This document shows positions 14,840 to 21,831 of a stretch of 21,831 nt of DNA, one piece after another (position 1 is the stretch's first letter; each line of letters opens with the position of its first letter). The notes under the pieces are model-generated. The model did not search any database and was not told the origin of the DNA. It saw only the letters and a list, made by a program, of their open reading frames with translations. Location of the stretch: contig JAVEXZ010000024.1 of assembly GCA_034003765.1 (NCBI GenBank), positions 1-21,831 of the forward strand. Reading direction: 5' to 3'. Position numbers and translations under genes: made by a program. Source of the stretch: JAAZGD01 sp034003765 (GTDB taxonomy: Bacteria; Bacillota; Clostridia; Peptostreptococcales; Anaerovoracaceae).

Positions 14840-15727
14840 ATGACAAAGGGAAAAGTTACTATTGGGATGACACAGTTTGCATGTGTGACTGATAGAGAAA
14901 AGAACATGCAAAAAGCAGAAGAGCAGATAAGAGAGATGGCTTCAATGGGTGCAAAAATAATCTGCACCCAGGAATTATTCAACGGCATCTATTTTCCACA
15001 GACTATAGATTACAAGAAGTACGACTGGGCAGAGCCTGTAGACGGCCCTACAAACAAGAGGATCCAATCCTTAGCAAAAGAACTTGATGTAGTAATAATA
15101 AGCAGTTATTACGAATATGCCATGGACGGAGTGTACTATAATTCTGCGGCAGTATTCGACGCAGACGGAAGTTTCCTTGGAAACTACAGAAAGCATCACA
15201 TTCCTGAAGGACCTCAGTATATCGAGAAGTACTACTTTACTCCAGGAGATTCGCCTTACATAGTTTTCAAAAGTAAATATGGTAATTTTGGTGTTCTTAT
15301 ATGTTGGGATGAGTGGTTCCCAGAACCTACAAGAATTCTTGCATTGAAGGGGGCAGATTTTATTTTCTACCCTTCTGCCATAGGATCTGAGCCAGATGAC
15401 CCTAAGCTTGACACTTCACAAACCTGGATGGATTCTATAAGAGGTCACGGAATCCATAACAATTTCTATGTATGTGCATGTAACAGGGTGGGAGAAGAAA
15501 AAGCTGAAGACGGTAGCGGAAGCATGCATTTTTATGGTAGAAGTTTTGTTTCTGACCCTTGGGGAAAGGTGAAGGCCGAAGGTAAAATGAATGAAGAAGA
15601 CCTGATAGTTTGTGAACTTGATTTAGATGAAATAAGAAATGCCAGAAACATTCTGCAATTCCACAGGGACAGAAGAGTTGACTCTTATGACGAAATATTG
15701 AATATGAGTATATTAGAAAGGAGATAA
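14840..15727 (+). CDS. aguB: N-carbamoylputrescine amidase
   Basis: A 295-residue cytoplasmic carbon-nitrogen hydrolase of the nitrilase superfamily. It splits N-carbamoylputrescine into putrescine, CO2 and ammonia. The catalytic triad is Glu45 (CTQELF), Lys118 (YRKHHIPEGP) and Cys155 (GVLICWDEWFPE). The HHIPEGP and SIRGHGIHNN segments are typical of the AguB group. The adjacent agmatine deiminase supplies its substrate, which settles the choice among nitrilase-family amidases. AGAAAGGAGG precedes the ATG. It is the first gene after the sigma-54 promoter and its stop is one base from the transporter start, so the two are probably translationally coupled. Confidence 0.95.
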   Translation: MTKGKVTIGMTQFACVTDREKNMQKAEEQIREMASMGAKIICTQELFNGIYFPQTIDYKKYDWAEPVDGPTNKRIQSLAKELDVVIISSYYEYAMDGVYYNSAAVFDADGSFLGNYRKHHIPEGPQYIEKYYFTPGDSPYIVFKSKYGNFGVLICWDEWFPEPTRILALKGADFIFYPSAIGSEPDDPKLDTSQTWMDSIRGHGIHNNFYVCACNRVGEEKAEDGSGSMHFYGRSFVSDPWGKVKAEGKMNEEDLIVCELDLDEIRNARNILQFHRDRRVDSYDEILNMSILERR

Positions 15728-15728
15728 T

Positions 15729-17057
15729 ATGGAGCTTGGATTTTTAACAATAGTCCCACTAATACTAATGGTTGTTTCAGTTATAGTTACCAAAAGAGTG
15801 CTTGAATCGATGATAATCCCTATAATACTAGTATTCGTACTGAAAGACGGAGGAGGATTCATAATGGGGTTTGTTGATTCCTTCTATGACGTAATGGCAG
15901 AGGGAACCTTCCCATGGATACTCTTGATGTTAGCATTGTTTGGCGCACTTATTCAATTACTTTTAGAATCAGGAGGTATTGATGGTTTTAGAAGGCTGGC
16001 ACTAAAGTATATAAAGTCAGAAAAAAGCAGCCTTGTTTTTACCTGGATACTTGGTGTGATCCTTTGCATAGATGATTATATAAACGACTTAGCCATAGGA
16101 CCAGCTGTAAGATCCGTAACCGACAGTCATAAAGTACCTAGAGAAGCTGTAGGAACAGTAGTTATTTCCATGGGTGTCCCCATATGTGCCTTATTGCCTG
16201 TAACGGCCATGGCAGTATTTGTTTTTGGTATAATGCAAGAGTCTGGCATATCGGCTAGTGATTCTAATATGCTAACAGAATACATGAAAGTTGTTCCATT
16301 CCTTGTTTACCCAATGCTTATAGTACTTGTTGCTTTTCTTCTGGCAGTGGGCATACTTCCAAAGATTGGTCCATTAAGGAGACTTTCCAAGGAGATGCAG
16401 GAAGAGTCGGGATCAGCGGAAGAGCATCAGGAGTTTGACGACCAAGGGAAACTACTAGATTTTATAATTCCTGTTGTTGTATTGGTTGGAGTAATGCTTT
16501 ATACAAACGATTTGGTTGTTGCAGTTCTTATAGCCATAGCTGTTTGTTTCGCTCTATATATACCAAGGAAGAAAATGAAATTTGATGATTTCTTCAAGAA
16601 TTTTCTTGAAGGCATTCACAGCATGATTGATATACTGGTCATACTATTATTGATATTTATATTTGTAAATGGCCTTACGAGTATAGGGCTCAGTGAATAT
16701 GTTGTAGGTACCACCGCACCATTCTTGACAGGCGGGGTTATTCCAGTTCTGACATTCATAGTTGTGGCGCTTTTAGCCTTCGGTGGAGTAGACTACTGGG
16801 CAGTTATACTTCTCATGGCCCCTATAGCTGTACCACTTGCAGTTAACTTTGATGTGAACCCATACCTAACAATTGCAGCTGCAGTATCCGGTGCTGTATG
16901 CGGCGGAACTTCCTGTTTCTTCGGGGAACAGATGCTTATGTGTTCCCATGCAGTAGAGAAAAAACCTACCGAACTTGCAGTGGCTAATTTGCCTTACAGT
17001 ATAATAGCCTTCGTGGGATCTATCATTATTTATACTATACTTGGATTTGCATTATAA
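15729..17057 (+). CDS. NhaC-family membrane antiporter, probable agmatine/putrescine transporter
   Basis: A 442-residue integral membrane protein with about 10-12 hydrophobic segments. CIDDYINDLAIGPAVR (113-128) and GGVDYWAVILLMAPIAVPLA in the C-terminal half are typical of the NhaC family (Na+/H+ antiporters). The family also includes MleN, which swaps malate for lactate, so it is not limited to sodium and protons. Here it lies between aguB and aguA in one operon; the natural reading is uptake of agmatine or exchange of agmatine for putrescine, driven by or coupled to ions. The usual transporter in agmatine deiminase operons is an APC-type exchanger (AguD), which is absent. AGGAGATA overlaps the end of aguB. 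The substrate is inferred from context only. Confidence 0.85.
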   Translation: MELGFLTIVPLILMVVSVIVTKRVLESMIIPIILVFVLKDGGGFIMGFVDSFYDVMAEGTFPWILLMLALFGALIQLLLESGGIDGFRRLALKYIKSEKSSLVFTWILGVILCIDDYINDLAIGPAVRSVTDSHKVPREAVGTVVISMGVPICALLPVTAMAVFVFGIMQESGISASDSNMLTEYMKVVPFLVYPMLIVLVAFLLAVGILPKIGPLRRLSKEMQEESGSAEEHQEFDDQGKLLDFIIPVVVLVGVMLYTNDLVVAVLIAIAVCFALYIPRKKMKFDDFFKNFLEGIHSMIDILVILLLIFIFVNGLTSIGLSEYVVGTTAPFLTGGVIPVLTFIVVALLAFGGVDYWAVILLMAPIAVPLAVNFDVNPYLTIAAAVSGAVCGGTSCFFGEQMLMCSHAVEKKPTELAVANLPYSIIAFVGSIIIYTILGFAL

Positions 17058-17075
17058 ATAGAGGAGGAAATAAAA

Positions 17076-18170
17076 ATGGCCAAAAGAATTAACTCAACGC
17101 CAAAGGCTGATGGCTTCAGAATGCCAGCTGAATACGAACCCCAGCAGCAGATATTCATGATATGGCCCGAAAGACCTGACAACTGGAGAGACGGAGGGAA
17201 GCCAGCCCAAAAGGCTTTTACTGATGTAGCCATAGCTATCAGCGAATTCGCAGAAATGACCATGCTAGTATCCGCAGCCCAATATCAGGTAGCAAGGAAT
17301 ATGCTACCCCCTGAAATACGTGTAATTGAGATGTCTAACAACGACTCATGGGTAAGGGACAGCGGACCAACTTTTGTAATAAACGATAAAGGTGGAATAA
17401 GAGGAGTGGATTGGAAATTCAATGCATGGGGAGGCCTTTTTGACGGACTCTATTTCCCTTGGGATCAAGATGATTTAGTGGCCCGTAAAATATGTGAAAT
17501 TGAGGGTATAGACACATACAGAACTGATGATTTCGTTCTTGAAGGTGGAAGCATACATGTGGATGGTGAAGGTACCTTAATGACAACGGAGATGTGCCTT
17601 TTAAGCGAAGGCAGAAACCCCCACATGAACAAAGAAGAGATCGAGAACATGCTAAAGGATCATCTTAATCTAGAAAAAATTATATGGATAAAGAACGGCA
17701 TAGACCCAGAGGAAACTAACGGCCACATAGATGATATAGCATGTTTCGTAAGACCTGGGGAGGCGGCATGTATATGGACCGACAATAAGGAAGATCCATT
17801 TTATGAGACCTGCATGGAAATCTATGAAACATTAAGTGAGGCAAAGGACGCAAAAGGAAGAAAACTAAAGATACATAAGCTCACTATGCCTCAAGTACCT
17901 GTGACTATTAAGGGAGATTTTGCTATAGACGAAATTGAAGGCACCATCCCAAGGGAAGACGGGGATATATGCATAGCTTCTTATATGAACTTCCTCATTG
18001 TTAATGGAGGGGTAATAGTTCCTCAATACGGTGACAAACTAGATGGGCTAGCCCTTGAGCAGATAAAGGAGATGTTCCCAGATAAGAAGGTCGTGGGAGT
18101 AAACACAAGAGAAATCGTTTACGGCGGCGGCAACATCCACTGCATAACCCAGCAGCAACCCAAAGTATAA
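17076..18170 (+). CDS. aguA: Agmatine deiminase
   Basis: A 364-residue cytoplasmic enzyme of the guanidino-group-modifying superfamily (peptidylarginine-deiminase type). It converts agmatine to N-carbamoylputrescine and ammonia. Conserved blocks are ERPDNWRDGGKPAQ near 32-45, NDSWVRDSGPTF (89-100) with substrate-binding Asp residues, VLEGGSIHVDGEG (154-166), NGHIDDIACF with catalytic His217, and the C-terminal GGGNIHCITQQQP with nucleophile Cys356. Length and motifs match AguA. GAGGAGG lies upstream, 18 bases after the transporter stop, so it is the third gene of the sigma-54 operon, closed by a terminator. Carbamoylputrescine then goes to AguB (hydrolysis), as no putrescine carbamoyltransferase is present; the route therefore yields ammonia and putrescine but no ATP from carbamoyl phosphate. 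Confidence 0.97.
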   Translation: MAKRINSTPKADGFRMPAEYEPQQQIFMIWPERPDNWRDGGKPAQKAFTDVAIAISEFAEMTMLVSAAQYQVARNMLPPEIRVIEMSNNDSWVRDSGPTFVINDKGGIRGVDWKFNAWGGLFDGLYFPWDQDDLVARKICEIEGIDTYRTDDFVLEGGSIHVDGEGTLMTTEMCLLSEGRNPHMNKEEIENMLKDHLNLEKIIWIKNGIDPEETNGHIDDIACFVRPGEAACIWTDNKEDPFYETCMEIYETLSEAKDAKGRKLKIHKLTMPQVPVTIKGDFAIDEIEGTIPREDGDICIASYMNFLIVNGGVIVPQYGDKLDGLALEQIKEMFPDKKVVGVNTREIVYGGGNIHCITQQQPKV

Positions 18171-18190
18171 TATTTTTAGTTATAAGATTT

Positions 18191-18217
18191 AAGGTGCCCT
18201 TAGGGGCATCTTTTTTT
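18191..18217 (+). terminator. Terminator of the agmatine operon
   Basis: AGGTGCCC (18192-18199) pairs with GGGCATCT (18204-18211) with one G-T pair, followed by a run of T residues to 18217, 20 bases after the aguA stop. Confidence 0.8.
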
Positions 18218-18316
18218 GTTGTAAAACTAGTCTGGCGTTTTTGTTTTATTCATTAGCTATTTTTGCATTATTATCAACAATTAGAAATACATTTAAGACC
18301 CTTTACCAACACAAAT

Positions 18317-18345
18317 TTGTCTTAATTTTTGTTCTTTGATATACT
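18317..18345 (+). promoter_or_regulatory. Sigma-A promoter of hutG
   Basis: TTGTCT (18317-18322), 17 bases, TATACT (18340-18345). The predicted leader is about 85 bases and contains an imperfect dyad (18385-18404, 8 of 10 pairs) that could be an operator. Confidence 0.55.
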
Positions 18346-18437
18346 TATCTGTAATTGACTCTTAAGTTATGCTTAAAAAGCTTATGCGGCAAATATTCGT
18401 CGCAAGGCTACAAATTATAGATCGGGAGGTTATAAAC

Positions 18438-19433
18438 TTGAAGAAAAACTATAAAGCTCTTGATAAAGGGAGGTGGAATGGCAGAATAGATAGTCATGAT
18501 GATTTTACCTGCTTTAGGTGGCATCAAAAAATAATCAAAGTTGATTTGAAAGATAAGAACCTTGATCCCTTTCAAGGTAATTTGGGTTTTGCATTTCTAG
18601 GATACCCCTGCGAAAAAGGCATAATCAAGAACAAAGGACGGACAGGTGCAGCTCTAGGCCCAGATAGAATTAGAGAAAGGCTATCAAATTTACCATGGCA
18701 TTTCCCCCAAGATGTTTTTATTTTTGACGCAGGAGATATATCAGGTAGGGATTCCATTTTGGAAGAAACTCAAAATAGCCTTTCCCAGGCAGTGGAGAGA
18801 ATTCTAAGTCTAAATCTATTTCCAATTTTGTTGGGCGGCGGACACGATATTGCCTACGGCCATTATAGAGGGGTATTTAATCATATAAAAGATAGGGGGC
18901 GGGGCGAAAAAATCGGGATAATTAATTTTGATGCCCACTTTGATTTAAGATCATATAGCGAAGGGCCTAGCTCCGGCACAATGTTTAAGCAGATTGCTAG
19001 TCATGCCACCAACAATGGCACAAACTATTCATACTTATGCCTTGGCATCCTAAAACAGTGTAATACCGCACATTTATTCAACACTGCAGATAGGCTAGGG
19101 GTAGAGTATATATTGGCAGAAAATATGAAAAGTTGCGACCTCCTCCCTTCTCTTCAGACTATAGACAATTTTATAAAGAGACACGATTATATCTACATTA
19201 CAGTTTGTGCTGATGTGTTTTCATCTGCCTATGCTCCTGGAGTCAGTGCACCACAGCCTTTTGGCCTTGCCCCAGAAAAAGTGTTGATTTTCTTAGAGCA
19301 TATTTTACAGTCTCAAAAGGTCATTAGTTTTGATATTGCCGAAATCTCACCCAAGCTAGATGTGAACGGCATTACATCAAACCTTGCAGCAAATGTGATA
19401 TTTTCATTGGTAGACACAATTGTTCATCTTTAA
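18438..19433 (+). CDS. hutG: Formimidoylglutamase (arginase/ureohydrolase family)
   Basis: A 331-residue manganese enzyme that splits N-formimidoyl-L-glutamate into glutamate and formamide, the last step of one histidine breakdown route. Metal-binding motifs are GGGHD (133-137), DAHFDLR (165-171) and TVCADVFSSAYAPGVSAPQP from about 255. The VCxDVF...APGVSAP form and the NKGRTGAALGPDRIRERL and INFDAHFDLR...GPSSGT segments point to HutG rather than arginase or agmatinase. The start chosen is TTG at 18438, eight bases after GGGAGG; the frame is open to an ATG at 18369, but that has no ribosome site and adds 23 residues not expected in the family. No other hut genes are in view. It has its own promoter and is not part of the agmatine operon, although agmatinase is a relative. 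Confidence 0.85.
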   Translation: MKKNYKALDKGRWNGRIDSHDDFTCFRWHQKIIKVDLKDKNLDPFQGNLGFAFLGYPCEKGIIKNKGRTGAALGPDRIRERLSNLPWHFPQDVFIFDAGDISGRDSILEETQNSLSQAVERILSLNLFPILLGGGHDIAYGHYRGVFNHIKDRGRGEKIGIINFDAHFDLRSYSEGPSSGTMFKQIASHATNNGTNYSYLCLGILKQCNTAHLFNTADRLGVEYILAENMKSCDLLPSLQTIDNFIKRHDYIYITVCADVFSSAYAPGVSAPQPFGLAPEKVLIFLEHILQSQKVISFDIAEISPKLDVNGITSNLAANVIFSLVDTIVHL

Positions 19434-19493
19434 TTTGCCATCCACAGTTTTTACTAAATACTAGTTTTGATTCCCCCAACGTTGATTATAGCC

Positions 19494-19522
19494 TTCACAG
19501 CCTCCAATTAAGAGGCTGTGAA
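19494..19522. repeat. Inverted repeat at the edge of the truncated HD gene
   Basis: A perfect 11-bp inverted repeat (TTCACAGCCTC / GAGGCTGTGAA) with a 7-base spacer, 60 bases after the hutG stop. It has no T-run on the plus strand (it is followed by AAAATCTTTG), so it is a weak terminator at best. GAGGCTGTGAAAAAATC resembles ends of some IS1182-type elements as I remember them; no transposase is present. Confidence 0.55.
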
Positions 19523-19584
19523 AAAATCTTTGTCTACGAGCTTTATATGATAAAATTTTAGATTGAGAAGTAGTCTGAATTGCG

Positions 19585-20535
19585 GTGAAGCAGCTACTAC
19601 TCCCATTCCACAGAGGATTCAGAGGAAAATATGTTTTCACTGCCTTCTGCCACGATCTTCTGGAAGATACAGATGCCACCGAAGAGGAAATCTTTTCCAA
19701 CTGTGGTCGGTTTACTCGGGATGCAGTAAAACTACTCACAAAAAAAGAAGGGATGGATATCACCTTGTATCTGGAACGGATTAAGAAAAACGAAGTTGCT
19801 TATGTCGTCAAGGTTGCCGATCGTATCGACAATTTATTGGATGCTAAAATTACTGAATTGCCTTTTCAAAAGAAGTACTTGGAGGAAACAAAAAACTACT
19901 ATCTTAAATTTGCCGCAGGCTCTCCATTACATAAAGATTTACTAGATGCGTATGAAGCATTAAATGAATCCTATCGGTATGAGACCAGTAAATTAATCGA
20001 GGTCTTTGTGGAAAATGCTTACAAAGCGATTAATGGAATCCCGGAGTTCAATATACTGGACAGCTTCTTTTACGGAGATGAACCGGGAGCCGCATTCCCC
20101 ATTGCATGTACCATCGGAGCGGATGACATAGACTACGTCTTACAGCAAAAGGGAAAGCCCCTGAAAATCACTCTTAGCGGAGTGTCAGCCGGTGAAATGG
20201 ATGTCTATAAAGACGAAGTGGAGTATCATCTCGCACATCAGGAAGAACCAAAATTCGCTCTTCCCTCCTTTTGCCCCAACTGGCAAACCATGAAAGTTGA
20301 AGATACAGAAATTCCGGACCCCACCGCTTGCTTCACCGGAACAGTAAAACAAATCTATGAACCTTTTGAAATCGATGAAGACAACAGTATATGTTATGCC
20401 GTCGACGTAGAGACTTTGGGAATCATAGTCACTCTTTTACTTAAAGATAACAAAACCCCACCAAAAGTGAGGAATGTGGTATCCGGTGTGTTTAGACTAA
20501 ATGGATATGTGGATTTGAGGGATCAAGGAATGTAA
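19585..20535 (+). CDS. 5'-truncated HD-domain protein (RelA/SpoT hydrolase-like) with a C-terminal domain of unknown function
   Basis: Residues about 15-90 are the later part of a (p)ppGpp-hydrolase-type HD domain: AFCHDLLEDTDATEEEI (20-36) with the HD...ED pair, then VVKVADRIDNLLDA holding the last metal Asp. The N-terminal part, which should include the first metal-binding His, is missing; homology seems to begin near KYVFTAF (about 19627). The listed start is a GTG without a ribosome site, so the gene is probably a 5'-truncated remnant. Residues about 150-316 form a separate, well-preserved acidic domain I do not recognise (GDEPGAAFPIACTIGADDID, then CFTGTVKQIYEPFEIDED). Codon use is richer in GC than upstream. 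A hydrolase activity is unlikely with the missing ligand. Confidence 0.6.
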   Translation: MKQLLLPFHRGFRGKYVFTAFCHDLLEDTDATEEEIFSNCGRFTRDAVKLLTKKEGMDITLYLERIKKNEVAYVVKVADRIDNLLDAKITELPFQKKYLEETKNYYLKFAAGSPLHKDLLDAYEALNESYRYETSKLIEVFVENAYKAINGIPEFNILDSFFYGDEPGAAFPIACTIGADDIDYVLQQKGKPLKITLSGVSAGEMDVYKDEVEYHLAHQEEPKFALPSFCPNWQTMKVEDTEIPDPTACFTGTVKQIYEPFEIDEDNSICYAVDVETLGIIVTLLLKDNKTPPKVRNVVSGVFRLNGYVDLRDQGM

Positions 20536-20593
20536 TTTCCATAAGATTATTACACTATTCGAAAACAGAAGCTACATGCGAGCCCCCCAACAT

Positions 20594-21274
20594 CTAGCAC
20601 GAAAAAAAACTGTAGGTAATGCTATTGGCATCGCAAAACTCTCTCATTATGCGACAGCCATCCATTCCGCCAAACCTCTGTATCAGCACATCTGATAACC
20701 TCTGTCCTTCAGGGTTTATTAATTTAAATAACCTTTCTGTGTTTTCCTGATCAAAATTATAAAAATATTCGTAATCGCTATCACCGAAAAACTCCATAAC
20801 AGCTTCCCCTAAGTCCTGCCCTGAGATTTTCAGGCAGCCTTCTGACAACTCTGCCCAAATTATCACTCTTACGCGAGTGGTTTGTTCATCACACAAAAGA
20901 ATTTCTTCATCAAGTGTCATGAAACCTTCGTTTTCAGATTGATCCTCGTTGTTTTGTTTCATCTTATTCGTCTCAATATCTTCATCCCTTTGGATATTGG
21001 CTTCAATGGATGTTCCAAAATCACCGTCTGCGCACTTTCGTGTGATTCGCTTTATCTCGTCAAGAGGGAAAGGAACATTATCTTCTTGGAAGTATTCAAT
21101 ATTAACAACCTCTACAATAGCACTATGCCCATCATCACCAACAGGGACAATGACAAAATCTCCTATAGCAAACGTGGCATCATCAGCAAGATAATAATAA
21201 CTTTTACTATCCTCTCCGAATTGCACACTGCAAAAGATATATTCATCTGTCTTTCTCTTCTCTTGCATTATCAT
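20594..21274 (-). CDS. Two-domain protein of unknown function, coupled to ADP-ribosylglycohydrolase
   Basis: A 226-residue soluble protein I cannot assign. Residues about 10-83 form a beta-rich domain (YIFCSVQFGEDSKSYYYLAD, then GDFVIVPVGDDGHSAIVEVV and PLDEIKRI), the pattern of a small SH3-like barrel also seen at the start of PriA-like proteins. An acidic linker (about 95-120, DEDIETNKMKQNNEDQSENE) follows. Residues about 121-226 form an alpha/beta domain (VRVIIWAELSEGCLKISGQDLG, EFFGDSDYEYFYNFDQENT, GGMDGCRIMREFCD) that I recall from stand-alone bacterial proteins of unknown role. Its ATG overlaps the stop of the upstream hydrolase gene (ATGA), so both are made together. It is convergent with the HD fragment. 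A partner, immunity or regulatory role for the hydrolase is possible. Confidence 0.75.
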   Translation of the reverse strand: MIMQEKRKTDEYIFCSVQFGEDSKSYYYLADDATFAIGDFVIVPVGDDGHSAIVEVVNIEYFQEDNVPFPLDEIKRITRKCADGDFGTSIEANIQRDEDIETNKMKQNNEDQSENEGFMTLDEEILLCDEQTTRVRVIIWAELSEGCLKISGQDLGEAVMEFFGDSDYEYFYNFDQENTERLFKLINPEGQRLSDVLIQRFGGMDGCRIMREFCDANSITYSFFSC

Positions 21275-21831
21275 CTACCATTCTTTAAAAACGACTGCCA
21301 TCGATTATAAATATCAAGAAGCGGATCATCAAGATAAGAAAGTGCTTTGTCCCTTATCCAATCTGGAATACCATAGGCGGCTTCTGCGATACTGCCTGTG
21401 ATGGCAGCCAGTGTATCGCTATCTCCACCCAGGGAAATGGCATTTCGTATTGCATCTTCGAAATCCGTGCTCTCCAGAAATGCGATAATAGCCTCAGGAA
21501 CCGTCTCCTGACAACTTTCATTAAATTGATAGACAGGTCTGATTTCCTCAAGGGTTCGAGATAGATCGTACCCGACATTTCCTTCAATCATTCTTTTCGT
21601 TTCGGCTTTCAGTTGATCAATTGACCATGGCATATCACAGTCAAAAGCATGGCCATTGGCATAAAAACGCCCGTAGAATATTGCCGCCGCCGTAGCTTGC
21701 GCCCCCTTTATTCCTTCCGGGTGATTGTGTGTTACTTCGGCACAACGTGTTACCACATCCCATCCGTTAGAGGGCCAGCAACCGGTTCTCGCAAAGAATC
21801 CGCAGTTTAAAATCCATCCGCAGGGTGAGAC
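21271..21831 (-). CDS. ADP-ribosylglycohydrolase (DraG/ARH family), C-terminal part, runs off window
   Basis: The frame stays open to the window edge, so the 5' end is missing. The visible 186 residues begin VSPCGW, the usual position after the family's central helices, and contain EVTHNHPEGIKGAQATAAAIF and ISLGGDSDTLAAITGSIAEA. The GGDSDT Asp residues are the C-terminal metal-binding set, and THNHPEG is the family hallmark. Such enzymes remove ADP-ribose from proteins (often Arg, Ser or Cys linked) or from DNA or nucleosides, reversing ADP-ribosylation. The first metal-binding Asp set lies outside the window. A GTG at 21756 could look like a start but lies inside conserved sequence. The downstream partner overlaps by four bases. 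Confidence 0.9.
   Translation of the reverse strand, partial: VSPCGWILNCGFFARTGCWPSNGWDVVTRCAEVTHNHPEGIKGAQATAAAIFYGRFYANGHAFDCDMPWSIDQLKAETKRMIEGNVGYDLSRTLEEIRPVYQFNESCQETVPEAIIAFLESTDFEDAIRNAISLGGDSDTLAAITGSIAEAAYGIPDWIRDKALSYLDDPLLDIYNRWQSFLKNGR

Noticed and set aside
18369..18437. ATG start of HutG at 18369
   Set aside because: It lies only about 17 bases after the predicted transcript start with no ribosome site; GGGAGG before the TTG at 18438 is far better.
19200..19260. Cys in place of the first Asp of the usual D-x-D metal motif in HutG (VCADVF)
   Set aside because: A VC-x-D(V) form followed by APGVSAP is usual for the HutG branch as I recall it, so it is not a loss in this protein.
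21271..21756. ADP-ribosylglycohydrolase as a complete 161-residue protein starting at GTG 21756
   Set aside because: The frame is open and conserved (VSPCGW) to the window edge, so the GTG is internal and the gene is simply cut by the window.

Overview
The window comes from a low-GC, Gram-positive (Firmicutes, Clostridia-like) chromosome. The signs are strong AGGAGG-type ribosome binding sites, AT-rich intergenic DNA, rubrerythrin, a Clostridia-style sigma-54 activator and a lipoprotein with a typical lipobox. No tRNA, rRNA, CRISPR array or complete insertion sequence was seen. I do not name a species.

Left part (1-9475, all on the minus strand): the 5' end of an APC-family permease, then a detoxification and metal-handling stretch. 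It holds a short-chain dehydrogenase, a haem catalase, a CopB-type copper ATPase with a His-rich repeated N-terminus, rubrerythrin, and a three-gene group. In transcription order that group is a shortened RIC/hemerythrin-like protein, a P1B-4-like metal ATPase with an unusual CPG motif, and a small HMA metal-binding protein. Peroxide removal (catalase, rubrerythrin) and metal export sit side by side, which fits a response to oxidants and excess metal. The 3' ends of two metal genes carry duplications.

Middle (9637-13118): an ABC-F ATPase in which one of the two composite ATP sites has decayed, a small GIY-YIG nuclease on the minus strand, and a secreted lipoprotein of unknown function with three similar modules.

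Agmatine module (13206-18170, plus strand): a PAS/AAA+/Fis sigma-54 activator lies directly upstream of a near-perfect -24/-12 promoter. This promoter reads into aguB (N-carbamoylputrescine amidase), an NhaC-family transporter and aguA (agmatine deiminase). Together these should convert agmatine to putrescine, CO2 and ammonia, with the transporter probably moving substrate or product. A separate formimidoylglutamase gene (hutG) with its own sigma-A-type promoter follows.

Right end (about 19490-21831): composition and codon use shift toward higher GC. An inverted repeat is followed by a 5'-truncated HD-domain (RelA/SpoT-hydrolase-like) gene. Convergent to it is a translationally coupled pair: an ADP-ribosylglycohydrolase that runs off the window and a two-domain protein of unknown function. 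This looks like an acquired, partly eroded segment.
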